Source: Alphaproteobacteria bacterium AO1-B
GTDB taxonomy: Bacteria > Pseudomonadota > Alphaproteobacteria > Rhizobiales > Stappiaceae
Assembly (NCBI GenBank): GCA_001890945.1
Contig: MLAX01000002.1
Span: 496,001 to 560,000, forward strand
Length of the DNA stretch: 64,000 bases
Reading direction: 5' to 3'
The notes beneath the pieces were generated by a model, which made no database searches, was not told the DNA's origin, and saw only the letters and a program-made list of their open reading frames with translations. The translations under genes and the position numbers were made by a program. This document shows positions 45,986 through 54,299 of the stretch, one piece after another (position 1 is the stretch's first letter; each line of letters begins with the position of its first letter).

Positions 45986-48568
45986 ATGTCAGACGAATAC
46001 GACAAAAAGCGGCCAGATACGGCAGAGACCCCGGCACCGTCCGGGGGAAACCGGCCGTCTGGTGAAGATCCGCTGATTGAATTGGCGCGCATTGTCCATA
46101 ATAACAAGCAATTGGGGGCGCCGGTGAGCAGCGGCCGGGTTGGAAGCACTGATTATTTCGCAGACTTGGATGATTTCGCAAGTGAGCCGAAACCCACTGC
46201 GGATCCCAATCCACCGCGCCAGGAACCCGTATTCGGCGCCGGGCAATCACCAGAAATTCCGCGCTCCGACGCCCCGCTTTCCAGCGAGTCGCCGCGCTTC
46301 AATGCTCCGCAGCAAGCAACCGCCCCCGGTTCTATTGTCACCCAGGGTGTGGTGCAGTCTTCAGAAAGCTCTGCAGCTGGCTATCAAGCCCAGTCCGAGC
46401 CAAGAAATGATGTGCCTGGCTGGCCGCAGGTGCCGCAGCTGGACACGATTGAAGCCAAAGCTGCAAGCGCGATGAACCGACCGGCACCATCTGCGCCCAC
46501 ACCGTCAGTCTCAGAGCCAGCGCAACCAGGCTTCCAACCATCGTCTCCGCCTCAACCGCGCGGACCTGCTGTCGATTTCGGGCGTGATTTTAGAACAGGC
46601 TTGGCAGCCTCTGTAGCGAATGATCTTGAACAGAATCTGACCGCTGAACTTGAAGATGAGCTGAAGGGCGCCCTGCGTCAGACCATCGATCCGCCTGAAG
46701 ACCAGACATTCGATCAACGAACTGCGCCCGCACCAGTTTCGCCGGAACCGCAGACAACACCGCAGACCCAGCAATCGACTGCGGACTCGAGCTACTATTC
46801 AGGTGGGTACCAAGCGCACACGGCAAGCTTCAGTCAAGCACCTGCTCCGGTGCGCTCCGATAACTATTCCGACACAGTAACTCCGGATAATACCGTAAGC
46901 CGCGCCGGCGACCCGCGTCCGGCATTCGGTTCGGAAACTCCACCATCTACGCAGGCTTTTGAACATCCGGCGCAGGACATTCAGCCTGAAGTCTCTTTGC
47001 CGTCCGCCCCGGCACCGCAACGACCGGCAATCAACGAAGATGATCTGTTTGCCGCGCTAACCACGCCACAGGGTGGTGCGGCTTCCGAAAGTGGACCTCT
47101 GGCCTCCGAGGACAGTCAGAAATCAATCGCCGGTATCGATACGCTTCTGGCAGATCTTGATTTTCCGGAGCGGGACGACCGGGCTCGTCAACAAAGCGCG
47201 GCAGAGAATTTATCTGAGCCTGCCGCAGCACAAGCTTCGGCAGAAAAGAAGGCCACTGCGGCAGCTTATGCTGCCGAGACTCCGGATCGGAAGTCAGCTG
47301 ATGATATCGACGATATGGTCTGGCCGGCAGCTGCAGACGCTGTTCGCGACCTTGGCGATGATGACACACCGCCGCCGCCGGAAGGTTATGATCTCGATGC
47401 CGTCGCACGGGCGATGCAGGAGAGTGACCCAACCTTGAAGGGCAGTGGGGTTTTGCCGCCGCACTCGCGCGCAGAGCAAGCTGCGGTACCACACGCAGAA
47501 GAACGTTCGCGTCGTGGCATCTTTGTTGCTGCTGGTGTCTTGGGCGTTGCTGCACTTGGCGCTATTGGGTTCTTCTTCCTGGATACCGACACGATCGCAG
47601 TCCCGGATGGCCCGCCGCCTGTGATTAGCGGCCTGCAAGAGCCACTCAAAATTTTCCCGGAAGAGCAGGATCCGTCTGCCGGCAACAATCAGTCTGCCAA
47701 GCTGATTTACGATCGCGTTGATGGCCGCAACGAAAATGCGCCGACACAGCTCGCGCGTCCGGAAACACCTGAACCTGCCTCCTTGCCGCCAGCACCTGCC
47801 GGTGTTCAATCCGGTGCGGAACTCGTACCAGGAGCAACCAAGCGGGTCCGGACAGTTGTAGTTCGTCCGGACGGAACCATAGTGTCGGGCGAGGATGCGG
47901 CGCCAGCAGCTAATGGCACCGCGCAACCGGCAGCTCCTGCGCCGGCTGAGCCCCGTGTTGTTGCAACTCAGCCGATCACGGCAACACCTTCGCCGGAACC
48001 GGCAGCTGCTCCGACACCGGCTGAACCGGCTGTCGGAACGCCTCCACCCGCTGCACCGGCACCGACAACGCCTGCAATCGTTGCTGCAGCAGAACCTGCT
48101 GCGCCGGTTGAAGAGCCTGCCGGACCGGTTCCGACTGTCCTGCCGCGTAAGAAACCCGCTGCCCCTGTGCAAGTTGCGCAGGCACCCGCAGCTGCAGCAA
48201 ATCCTGCACCGGCAACGCAGAACAATGGTCCACTGAACTTGTCTCAACCGGCGTCGGCTCCGGTGTCCGCTACGGCTACGGCACCGGCCGCAGCGGCTGC
48301 TGGCACCGGTTCCATACCGGCCGGAACGTATATCGTTCAGGTGACGTCTCAGCGCTCAGCTTCGGCTGCGAGCGATGCCTATTCGTCGCTACAACGTCGC
48401 TACCCGTCGATTATCGGGAACGTGAACGCCGTGATTGTGGCGGCGGACCTCGGCGATCGGGGGGTCTTCTACCGGGCTCGGATCCCGACGGGTTCGCGTG
48501 ACGAAGCCATCCGGTTGTGTGAACAGCTGCAAGGCGCTGGCGGCGACTGTTTTGTCCGCAGGCAATAG
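45986..48568 (+). CDS. SPOR-domain cell-division/peptidoglycan protein, large
   Basis: SPOR domains bind denuded glycan strands at division septa. This 860-residue protein has a long disordered N-terminal cytoplasmic part rich in Pro, Gln, Ser and Ala (about 1-505), a single membrane helix (about 510-533, GIFVAAGVLGVAALGAIGFF), a Pro/Ala-rich periplasmic linker (about 540-780, with KRVRTVVVRPDGTIVSGED at its centre) and a C-terminal SPOR domain (about 785-860, GTYIVQVTSQRSASAASDAY). The topology is of an FtsN/DamX-like protein. Its position between argS and nagZ is usual for alphaproteobacteria. Linker composition makes the exact boundaries approximate. Confidence 0.88.
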   Translation: MSDEYDKKRPDTAETPAPSGGNRPSGEDPLIELARIVHNNKQLGAPVSSGRVGSTDYFADLDDFASEPKPTADPNPPRQEPVFGAGQSPEIPRSDAPLSSESPRFNAPQQATAPGSIVTQGVVQSSESSAAGYQAQSEPRNDVPGWPQVPQLDTIEAKAASAMNRPAPSAPTPSVSEPAQPGFQPSSPPQPRGPAVDFGRDFRTGLAASVANDLEQNLTAELEDELKGALRQTIDPPEDQTFDQRTAPAPVSPEPQTTPQTQQSTADSSYYSGGYQAHTASFSQAPAPVRSDNYSDTVTPDNTVSRAGDPRPAFGSETPPSTQAFEHPAQDIQPEVSLPSAPAPQRPAINEDDLFAALTTPQGGAASESGPLASEDSQKSIAGIDTLLADLDFPERDDRARQQSAAENLSEPAAAQASAEKKATAAAYAAETPDRKSADDIDDMVWPAAADAVRDLGDDDTPPPPEGYDLDAVARAMQESDPTLKGSGVLPPHSRAEQAAVPHAEERSRRGIFVAAGVLGVAALGAIGFFFLDTDTIAVPDGPPPVISGLQEPLKIFPEEQDPSAGNNQSAKLIYDRVDGRNENAPTQLARPETPEPASLPPAPAGVQSGAELVPGATKRVRTVVVRPDGTIVSGEDAAPAANGTAQPAAPAPAEPRVVATQPITATPSPEPAAAPTPAEPAVGTPPPAAPAPTTPAIVAAAEPAAPVEEPAGPVPTVLPRKKPAAPVQVAQAPAAAANPAPATQNNGPLNLSQPASAPVSATATAPAAAAAGTGSIPAGTYIVQVTSQRSASAASDAYSSLQRRYPSIIGNVNAVIVAADLGDRGVFYRARIPTGSRDEAIRLCEQLQGAGGDCFVRRQ

Positions 48569-48596
48569 ACCAGGGCGCACCAATAGAACAATTAAG

Positions 48597-48624
48597 ATGG
48601 CCGGGTTTTCCGGCCATTTTTTAT
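48597..48624. terminator. bidirectional terminator between SPOR and LysR genes
   Basis: ATGGCCGG (48597-48604) pairs with CCGGCCAT (48610-48617) with a 5-base loop, followed by TTTTTTATT and preceded on the other side by AAT. It sits between the convergent genes and overlaps the LysR stop codon. Confidence 0.88.
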
Positions 48625-49538
48625 TCGGCGGCTGTCAACTTGACTTGGCTCTGCAAACCGAGAAGGTGCGGGGTCATGTGCCGGTAAACATCCGAAATAG
48701 CGTCGATCGCCAGACGGACGGCAGGTTCACGCCGGACATCGCGGTGAACGATGATATGCTCCGGATTTGTGAGTTCCGGCAAGGGTTCCATGACCCGTAC
48801 GAGGTCTGGATGCCGGTCACCCATGAAGACCGGAAGCAATCCAAGGCCAGATCCGCTCGAGATCATGTTCATCATAGTGGTCATGGTATTGGTGCGCAGC
48901 CTGGGTGGCGCGGGCAGGCGTTCTGCAAGCCAACGGTTTTGGGTCGGATACCAGAGATCGTCGGGCGTAAAGCCAAGCCAACTGCACGCTGAGTACCGGG
49001 CTTCTTCAAAAACAGATGGGTGGGCCGCCGCGTAGGATTTGCTGGCATAGACCCCGTAAGCGAGATCGCCGATCTTGCGCGCAATCAGCGTGTCTGTCTC
49101 GGGCAGGCAGTTTCTGATCTGCAACTCGATGCTGCGGCTTTGATGATCGACATGGCTGTGGCTGGAGATCAGCTCAAGCTCGATATCTTTGAGGCGGTCG
49201 TCCAAGAGAGGATACATATCCGTCAAAACACGGGCACGCACCTCATCAACAGCAACGCGAACGACCCTGAGCGAAGCACCGGCCAGATCGGGCATGATGC
49301 GCGCCGCTGCATCCGCACGTTGACGCATATCTGCGGCGAGTGGAATAAGCCTTTGCCCCGCTTCTGTGGGTTTGAGACCTGAAGGTGTTCGGTCGAACAG
49401 CCGCGCTCCGACACGGTCTTCGAATGCTTTCAAGCGCCGGCTGAGCTGCGGTTGACTGATATCCAATGCCTTGGCTGCGCCGGATAAAGAACGCGCGCGA
49501 GCCGCAGCGTCGACGAGTTTTAGGTCATCCCAATTCAT
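48621..49538 (-). CDS. LysR-family transcriptional regulator
   Basis: A 305-residue LysR regulator. The N-terminal winged helix-turn-helix covers SLSGAAKALDISQPQLSRRLKAFEDRVG (about 18-45; recognition helix around SQPQLSRRL) and the C-terminal effector domain extends from about 90, with GLGLLPVFMGDRHPDLVRVM typical of the second lobe. It is divergent from a DMT-type exporter at 49678-50580, so it most likely controls that gene and itself from the 139-base spacer, where a 15-base direct repeat is found. The effector is unknown. Confidence 0.92.
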   Translation of the reverse strand: MNWDDLKLVDAAARARSLSGAAKALDISQPQLSRRLKAFEDRVGARLFDRTPSGLKPTEAGQRLIPLAADMRQRADAAARIMPDLAGASLRVVRVAVDEVRARVLTDMYPLLDDRLKDIELELISSHSHVDHQSRSIELQIRNCLPETDTLIARKIGDLAYGVYASKSYAAAHPSVFEEARYSACSWLGFTPDDLWYPTQNRWLAERLPAPPRLRTNTMTTMMNMISSGSGLGLLPVFMGDRHPDLVRVMEPLPELTNPEHIIVHRDVRREPAVRLAIDAISDVYRHMTPHLLGLQSQVKLTAAE

Positions 49539-49544
49539 GAACGT

Positions 49545-49589
49545 AGTATACGTATTCGCTTAAATATGGGCAATAGTATGCGTTTTCGC
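49545..49589. promoter_or_regulatory. direct repeats in the LysR/DMT spacer (likely operator)
   Basis: AGTATACGTATTCGC (49545-49559) and AGTATGCGTTTTCGC (49575-49589) agree at 13 of 15 bases and start exactly 30 bases apart, about three helical turns. This fits binding of a LysR tetramer to the same face of DNA. It is inferred from position and spacing. Confidence 0.55.
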
Positions 49590-49677
49590 ATGGGGTGCAT
49601 GAGGAACTGGCGTCTGTTTCGACGAACCTTTGAGTGCTAGTTCCCAATCATCACATTCAAGATCTGGAGCCTTCGCC

Positions 49678-50580
49678 GTGACACCATCTGCCGCCATCGG
49701 CCAGCGCGAAAACATCCCCGCGGCACTGTTTCTGGCGCTCCTGGGCATGTCAGCTTTCACGCCGATTTTTGCGGCCGGGAAACTGGCAGGCGGTGTGTTG
49801 CCAATCGTAGCACTCGTCTGGCTTCGGTTTGCCGGCGGGGCCGCAACCATCTTGTGTGTAGCCAGCGTGAAAAAAGTTCCGCTCCACAAGCAGTTAAGTC
49901 CCTTATGGAAACTCCACTTGATGCGAGCGGTGTGCGGTGTAGGAGGCTTGGCCTGTGCGGTCTATGCAGCGGCCGTGATGCCGCTTGCGGATGCGACCGC
50001 AATTGGATTGACGAAAGGCATCTTTGCGATTGCCCTGGCCGGGTTGATCCTGAAAGAGCTGGTGACCGGCAAGCATTGGATCGCCGGAGCGATGAGTATG
50101 CTTGGCGCCTATCTCGTCGTTCAATCGGCCGACAGTGTGGCCCAGAATTCGGAGATGGCGCTCGTTGGGGCCATTGCGGCGATTGCAAGTGCGCTCTTCA
50201 TGGCAGCGGAAAGCTTGATCATGCGCTACATCGCCCAACGCGAAGACACAGTTACGATCCTGGCCTATGTGAACGTGTTTGCAGCGTTGTTTTTGGCCGT
50301 GCCAGTGATTTGGCTGATCGCCAGAGACGGCGTTGCGGTGGGCGATCTGCTTGCATTCGCCTGGCTTGGCCCTCTCGCAATTGTCGGCCAGTCTTTCAAC
50401 ATTTCGGCCTACCGACGTGCTGGCGCTGCAACACTTGCCCCTGCTTTTTACGCCACCGTGGTCCTCTCGGCCCTGTTTGGTTACGCCGTTTGGGGCGAAG
50501 TGCCGGGACCTGAAGCCCTTGTTGGTGCGCTGCTGATCCTGGCTGGGGGCGCAGTCTTGACCCTCCGCCGGGGCCGGTAG
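49678..50580 (+). CDS. DMT-superfamily (EamA) transporter
   Basis: A 300-residue protein with about ten membrane helices and two EamA repeats (about 15-140 and 155-295). Segments such as PLADATAIGLTKGIFAIALAGLILKE and APAFYATVVLSALFGYAVWGE are typical of drug/metabolite exporters. I chose GTG 49678 (GGAG 9 bases upstream) over TTG 49630, which would add 16 polar residues. The substrate is unknown; the divergent LysR gene probably controls it. Its stop is only 3 bases from the stop of the convergent esterase gene. Confidence 0.88.
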   Translation: MTPSAAIGQRENIPAALFLALLGMSAFTPIFAAGKLAGGVLPIVALVWLRFAGGAATILCVASVKKVPLHKQLSPLWKLHLMRAVCGVGGLACAVYAAAVMPLADATAIGLTKGIFAIALAGLILKELVTGKHWIAGAMSMLGAYLVVQSADSVAQNSEMALVGAIAAIASALFMAAESLIMRYIAQREDTVTILAYVNVFAALFLAVPVIWLIARDGVAVGDLLAFAWLGPLAIVGQSFNISAYRRAGAATLAPAFYATVVLSALFGYAVWGEVPGPEALVGALLILAGGAVLTLRRGR

Positions 50581-50583
50581 TCC

Positions 50584-51597
50584 CTATTTCAAAAGAGAAT
50601 TTGCAAGGAACGGCAGGCTTTCGTCCATCCGGTAGTCAATCGACGAATGGGTGTCGTTGAACTCCTCATAGACGTGATCAACACCGGCGGCCTCGAGCTT
50701 CCGTTTCAAACGGCGTGCGCCATAGACCAGATTGTATTGGTCGATGTACCCGCAATCGATCCAGAGCCCCTTCATGGATTTCAAGGAATCGGTATGCGCT
50801 TCGACCATTTGCACAGGATCCCAAGACAGCCAGGCATTCCAGCGGTCTTCAATGATTTCGCAGGTCTCAAGGTCAACCGGTAAGCGAATCCCGCAGAAGG
50901 TGTCCGTCGACGGATCTGGATCGTAGGTGGCTGCCATTGCGAAGGTCATTAGGTCATGCAACGCGCCGCCGGGATACTTCGGTCCGGCTTCAAACCAGCG
51001 CACAAAGGCCTCAATTGACCCATGTTTCTGGATTGCCCGCAGCGCACTTGGCATTTCCGGCAAGTAACAGAGTTCAAACGCCATATCTCCGGAGTGACAA
51101 GCCGCTGCGGACCAGACGTCAGCGTGTTTCATGGCGTGCACAATGGCGCCGTAACCGCCGGATGACTTGCCGAACAATCCGCGTTTGCCGTTTCCGCCGC
51201 AGCCGAATTGGCCTTCGACAGCTTGGAGCATGTCCTTGGTGAGCCACGTTGCCCAAGGCCCCATCGCTGTGCTGTCGATATACTGGTTGCCGCCAAGACG
51301 CGTGAAACAGTCCGGGAAGGCGACAACAACCGGGGGGAGTGCGCCATCATGGATCAGCCGATCCAAGCGCTCTGGAACGTTTTCGCCAAAATTTTTCCAG
51401 TTCGCATGTGCCGGGCCGCCGGACGTATAGCCAACGATATCCACCAGAAGCGGCAGCCCAGTGCCGTCATGTCCATGGGGGACATAAACGACCACTTCGC
51501 GCGTTGCCGGGTCGCCAAGCCGGTTTTGGGTCAAGATTTCGGATGTGACGGAAATCCGGTGCAAAGTGCCGGCCGGAATGTCATGGCGCGCGCGCAT
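50584..51597 (-). CDS. alpha/beta-hydrolase esterase (EsD/Fes-like)
   Basis: A 337-residue hydrolase of the esterase D / enterochelin-esterase-like fold. The nucleophile is in FGKSSGGYGAI (G-x-S-x-G), with a probable late acid in the WIDCGYIDQY region and the catalytic His near FNDTHSSIDYR. No signal peptide is seen. I chose ATG 51597 because GGAG lies 9 bases upstream; longer in-frame starts at 51612 and 51651 lack a site. The substrate is unknown. It belongs to the insert between the SPOR gene and nagZ. Confidence 0.85.
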   Translation of the reverse strand: MRARHDIPAGTLHRISVTSEILTQNRLGDPATREVVVYVPHGHDGTGLPLLVDIVGYTSGGPAHANWKNFGENVPERLDRLIHDGALPPVVVAFPDCFTRLGGNQYIDSTAMGPWATWLTKDMLQAVEGQFGCGGNGKRGLFGKSSGGYGAIVHAMKHADVWSAAACHSGDMAFELCYLPEMPSALRAIQKHGSIEAFVRWFEAGPKYPGGALHDLMTFAMAATYDPDPSTDTFCGIRLPVDLETCEIIEDRWNAWLSWDPVQMVEAHTDSLKSMKGLWIDCGYIDQYNLVYGARRLKRKLEAAGVDHVYEEFNDTHSSIDYRMDESLPFLANSLLK

Positions 51598-51719
51598 GGA
51601 AAGCAACTCCATTTGAAAAAGGATTCGTAGATTTAGATCGCAAGTTCGCATCCTGAGCGCAAGTGCGCTTGCCGGGGAACCGGACCTTTCTTGACGGGCA
51701 GGGGTGGTGCCGGTAAGCG

Positions 51720-52745
51720 ATGATCATGATCAAAGCCTTTATTTCCGGCTGCGCCGGCACAAGTCTCTCCGCTGCTGAACAAGCGTTTTTCAAAGAGCAT
51801 AATCCCTGGGGACTGATCCTGTTTGCCCGGAATGTCGACAGTCCGGATCAGGTTCGCGAATTGACCCGGACTTTTCGCGATGCTGTCGGCCGGGCAGATG
51901 CGCCGGTGCTCGTCGATCAGGAAGGCGGCCGGGTGCAGAGGCTACGGCCGCCGCATTGGCGCAAATATCCAGCCCCCAAGCTTTATGGAGATCTCTACAA
52001 GACGGATGAGGCCGCTGGAAAACGGGCGGCGTTCCTGGGCGCGCAGCTGATTGCCGCAGATCTGTCCGAGGTCGGAATTACCATCGATTGTTTGCCGTGC
52101 CTTGATGTCCGGTTTCCGGACACCGTCGATGCGATCGGAGATCGCGCGCTTTCAGATGATCCGGAGACTGTTGCCATCCTTGGGCGCGAGATGATCAATG
52201 GGGCTATCGCCGGGGGTGTTCTACCTGTCATCAAACATATTCCAGGGCATGGCCGCGCCAAGGTGGACAGTCATCTTGAACTGCCACGGGTCACGGATGA
52301 CACAAAGGCACTGGAAGCTGTGGATTTCCTGCCATTCAAGGCACTTGCAGATATCTCCCTGGGTATGACCGCGCACTTGCTTTATGAGAGCATAGACGCA
52401 GAAAATCCGGGAACGCAGAGCAGTTTGGTCATTAATGGGATTATCCGCGATGAAATCGGCTTCGACGGCTGTCTGATGAGTGACGATATCTCCATGAAGG
52501 CGCTTGGCGGTGATGTGTCGAGCAGGTCCAAAAAAATCTGGGATGCCGGATGCGATGTCGTGCTCCACTGCAATGGCGATATAACGGAAATGCAGGCCGT
52601 TGCGGATGCCGCACCGGTCCTTGCGGGACGTTCGCTGGAGCGTTGCAACACGGCTTTGGCTGGATACAAAGCGTTGGAACCAGGCTTTGATGCAGACAAG
52701 GCCTGGGCAGAGTTTCAATCCCTGACAGGCTGGGTGGGAGTGTAA
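51720..52745 (+). CDS. nagZ: beta-N-acetylhexosaminidase (glycoside hydrolase family 3)
   Basis: NagZ removes N-acetylglucosamine from muropeptides in peptidoglycan recycling. The 341-residue protein has the family features: NPWGLILFARNVDSPDQV near residue 24, VDQEGGRVQRLRPP, and the signature KHIPGHGRAKVDSHLELP (about 162-179), which carries the catalytic loop His. Two in-frame ATGs (51720, 51726) are possible. It leads into scpA after 11 bases, as in other alphaproteobacteria. Confidence 0.94.
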   Translation: MIMIKAFISGCAGTSLSAAEQAFFKEHNPWGLILFARNVDSPDQVRELTRTFRDAVGRADAPVLVDQEGGRVQRLRPPHWRKYPAPKLYGDLYKTDEAAGKRAAFLGAQLIAADLSEVGITIDCLPCLDVRFPDTVDAIGDRALSDDPETVAILGREMINGAIAGGVLPVIKHIPGHGRAKVDSHLELPRVTDDTKALEAVDFLPFKALADISLGMTAHLLYESIDAENPGTQSSLVINGIIRDEIGFDGCLMSDDISMKALGGDVSSRSKKIWDAGCDVVLHCNGDITEMQAVADAAPVLAGRSLERCNTALAGYKALEPGFDADKAWAEFQSLTGWVGV

Positions 52746-52756
52746 CGGGACACAAA

Positions 52757-53596
52757 ATGGCGGAGCAGGACACACAACCCGCATCCGCGCCAGACAAGTC
52801 ATTTGACCTTCTGAGCGCGGTGCACACAAGCGAGGAACGGGCGACTTCCGATCCGCAGCTGGTTGTGGACGTCGACGGTTTTGAGGGGCCGCTAGATCTG
52901 CTTCTCGGTCTTGCGCGCACGCAAAAGGTGGATCTCGCAAAAATCTCGATCCTGGCCTTGGTTGAGCAGTATCTGGAGTTTGTGACCGAAGCCCGGCGGA
53001 TGCGTCTTGAACTCGCCGCGGACTATCTGGTGATGGCCGCCTGGCTGGCCTATTTAAAATCCCGCCTTTTGCTTCCCGAACAAAAGGACGAAGACGAGCC
53101 CACAGGTGAGGAATTGGCCGCAGCGCTTGCTTTTCGTTTGCGCCGACTTGAGGCCATGCGGGAGGTTTCTGAAAAACTGTTGGCTCGCAGCCGGGCAGGG
53201 CGCGATGTGTTTTTCCGGGGTGAACCTGAGACCATGTCGGTCGTCCACAAAAGCATCTGGGATGCCTCTGTCTACGACCTCCTGTCGGCCTACGCCACGC
53301 AGCGCCAGCGTCAGTCTGTTACATCTGTCCGGGTTTTGCGCAGAACAGTTTGGTCACTCCAGGAGGCGCGGGAGCTGCTGACCAAGCTCGTCGGCCGGGT
53401 CAGTGAATGGACCCCTTTGAATGCCTACCTTCGCGATTACCTTTATGACAACAAGGATTGGGCGACGGTCGTGGCAAGCAGCTTTTCCGCAAGCCTTGAA
53501 ATGGTTAGAGAGGGACAGGTCGAAATCCGCCAGGGAGAGCCATTTTCACCGGTTTACATTCGCGCCCTAGAACAGGAACCGGACCAAGATGTCTGA
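52757..53596 (+). CDS. scpA: segregation and condensation protein A
   Basis: ScpA is the kleisin of the SMC-ScpAB condensin. The 279-residue protein has an N-terminal variable region, the kleisin start VDVDGFEGPLDLLLGLARTQKVDL (about residues 35-58), a helical middle with YLVMAAWLAYLKSRLLLPEQ and a C-terminal winged-helix region. Its end overlaps scpB by eight bases (53589-53596), which suggests translational coupling. SMC itself is not in the window. Confidence 0.94.
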   Translation: MAEQDTQPASAPDKSFDLLSAVHTSEERATSDPQLVVDVDGFEGPLDLLLGLARTQKVDLAKISILALVEQYLEFVTEARRMRLELAADYLVMAAWLAYLKSRLLLPEQKDEDEPTGEELAAALAFRLRRLEAMREVSEKLLARSRAGRDVFFRGEPETMSVVHKSIWDASVYDLLSAYATQRQRQSVTSVRVLRRTVWSLQEARELLTKLVGRVSEWTPLNAYLRDYLYDNKDWATVVASSFSASLEMVREGQVEIRQGEPFSPVYIRALEQEPDQDV

Positions 53597-54299
53597 GCTG
53601 GAACAGCTTCACTTGGAGGGCGGTGCTGATTTGGGCGCGGCACCCCAAAAAGCCTCTGAGGATCTTAGTGGCCTCCGGATGGTCGAAGCACTTCTGTTTG
53701 CCTCGTCCGAACCATTGTCGCTTGAAGAGCTGACACTCCGTTTGCCGGAGGGAACCGATGTGCTCGGGCTGCTGGAAGCGCTGCAGGAGATGTATGCGCC
53801 GCGCGGTGTCAATGTGGTTCAGCTTGCGGGCAAGTGGTGTTTCCGGACAGCCGAAGATCTCAGTTACTTGATGTACCGCAACGTTGAAGAACAACGCAAA
53901 CTGTCGCGCGCAGCGCTTGAGACCCTGGCTATCATCGCGTATCACCAACCGGTAACGCGGGCCGAAATTGAAGAAATTCGCGGCGTATCGACATCAAAAG
54001 GAACGCTGGATGTCCTTTTGGAAACAACCTGGATCCGGATGCGCGGCCGCAGGCGAACCCCGGGACGTCCGGTTACTTACGGAACAACCGAGCAGTTTCT
54101 GATCCATTTCGGTCTGGAAAACGTCAAGGATCTGCCAGGTCTGGAAGAGTTGAAAGGGGCAGGGTTGCTTGATAGCGCGATCCCGGCGTCCTTCCTTGTG
54201 CCAACACCAAGTGACGATGCTGCCTTGACCGAAGACGAAGATCCTTTAGAGGACGGCACATTGTTCGATGAAGAAACGGATGAGACTGCCGGTAGCTGA
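53589..54299 (+). CDS. scpB: segregation and condensation protein B
   Basis: ScpB dimers bind the ScpA kleisin. The 236-residue protein has two winged-helix domains: MVEALLFASSEPLSLEEL (about 27-44) in the first and RAALETLAIIAYHQPVTRAEIEEIRGV (about 113-139) in the second, followed by RTPGRPVTYGTTEQFLIHFGL. The C-terminus is acidic and unstructured (about 200-236). Its stop overlaps the ATG of the ABC ATPase by one base (TGATG at 54297-54301). Confidence 0.94.
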   Translation: MSELEQLHLEGGADLGAAPQKASEDLSGLRMVEALLFASSEPLSLEELTLRLPEGTDVLGLLEALQEMYAPRGVNVVQLAGKWCFRTAEDLSYLMYRNVEEQRKLSRAALETLAIIAYHQPVTRAEIEEIRGVSTSKGTLDVLLETTWIRMRGRRRTPGRPVTYGTTEQFLIHFGLENVKDLPGLEELKGAGLLDSAIPASFLVPTPSDDAALTEDEDPLEDGTLFDEETDETAGS

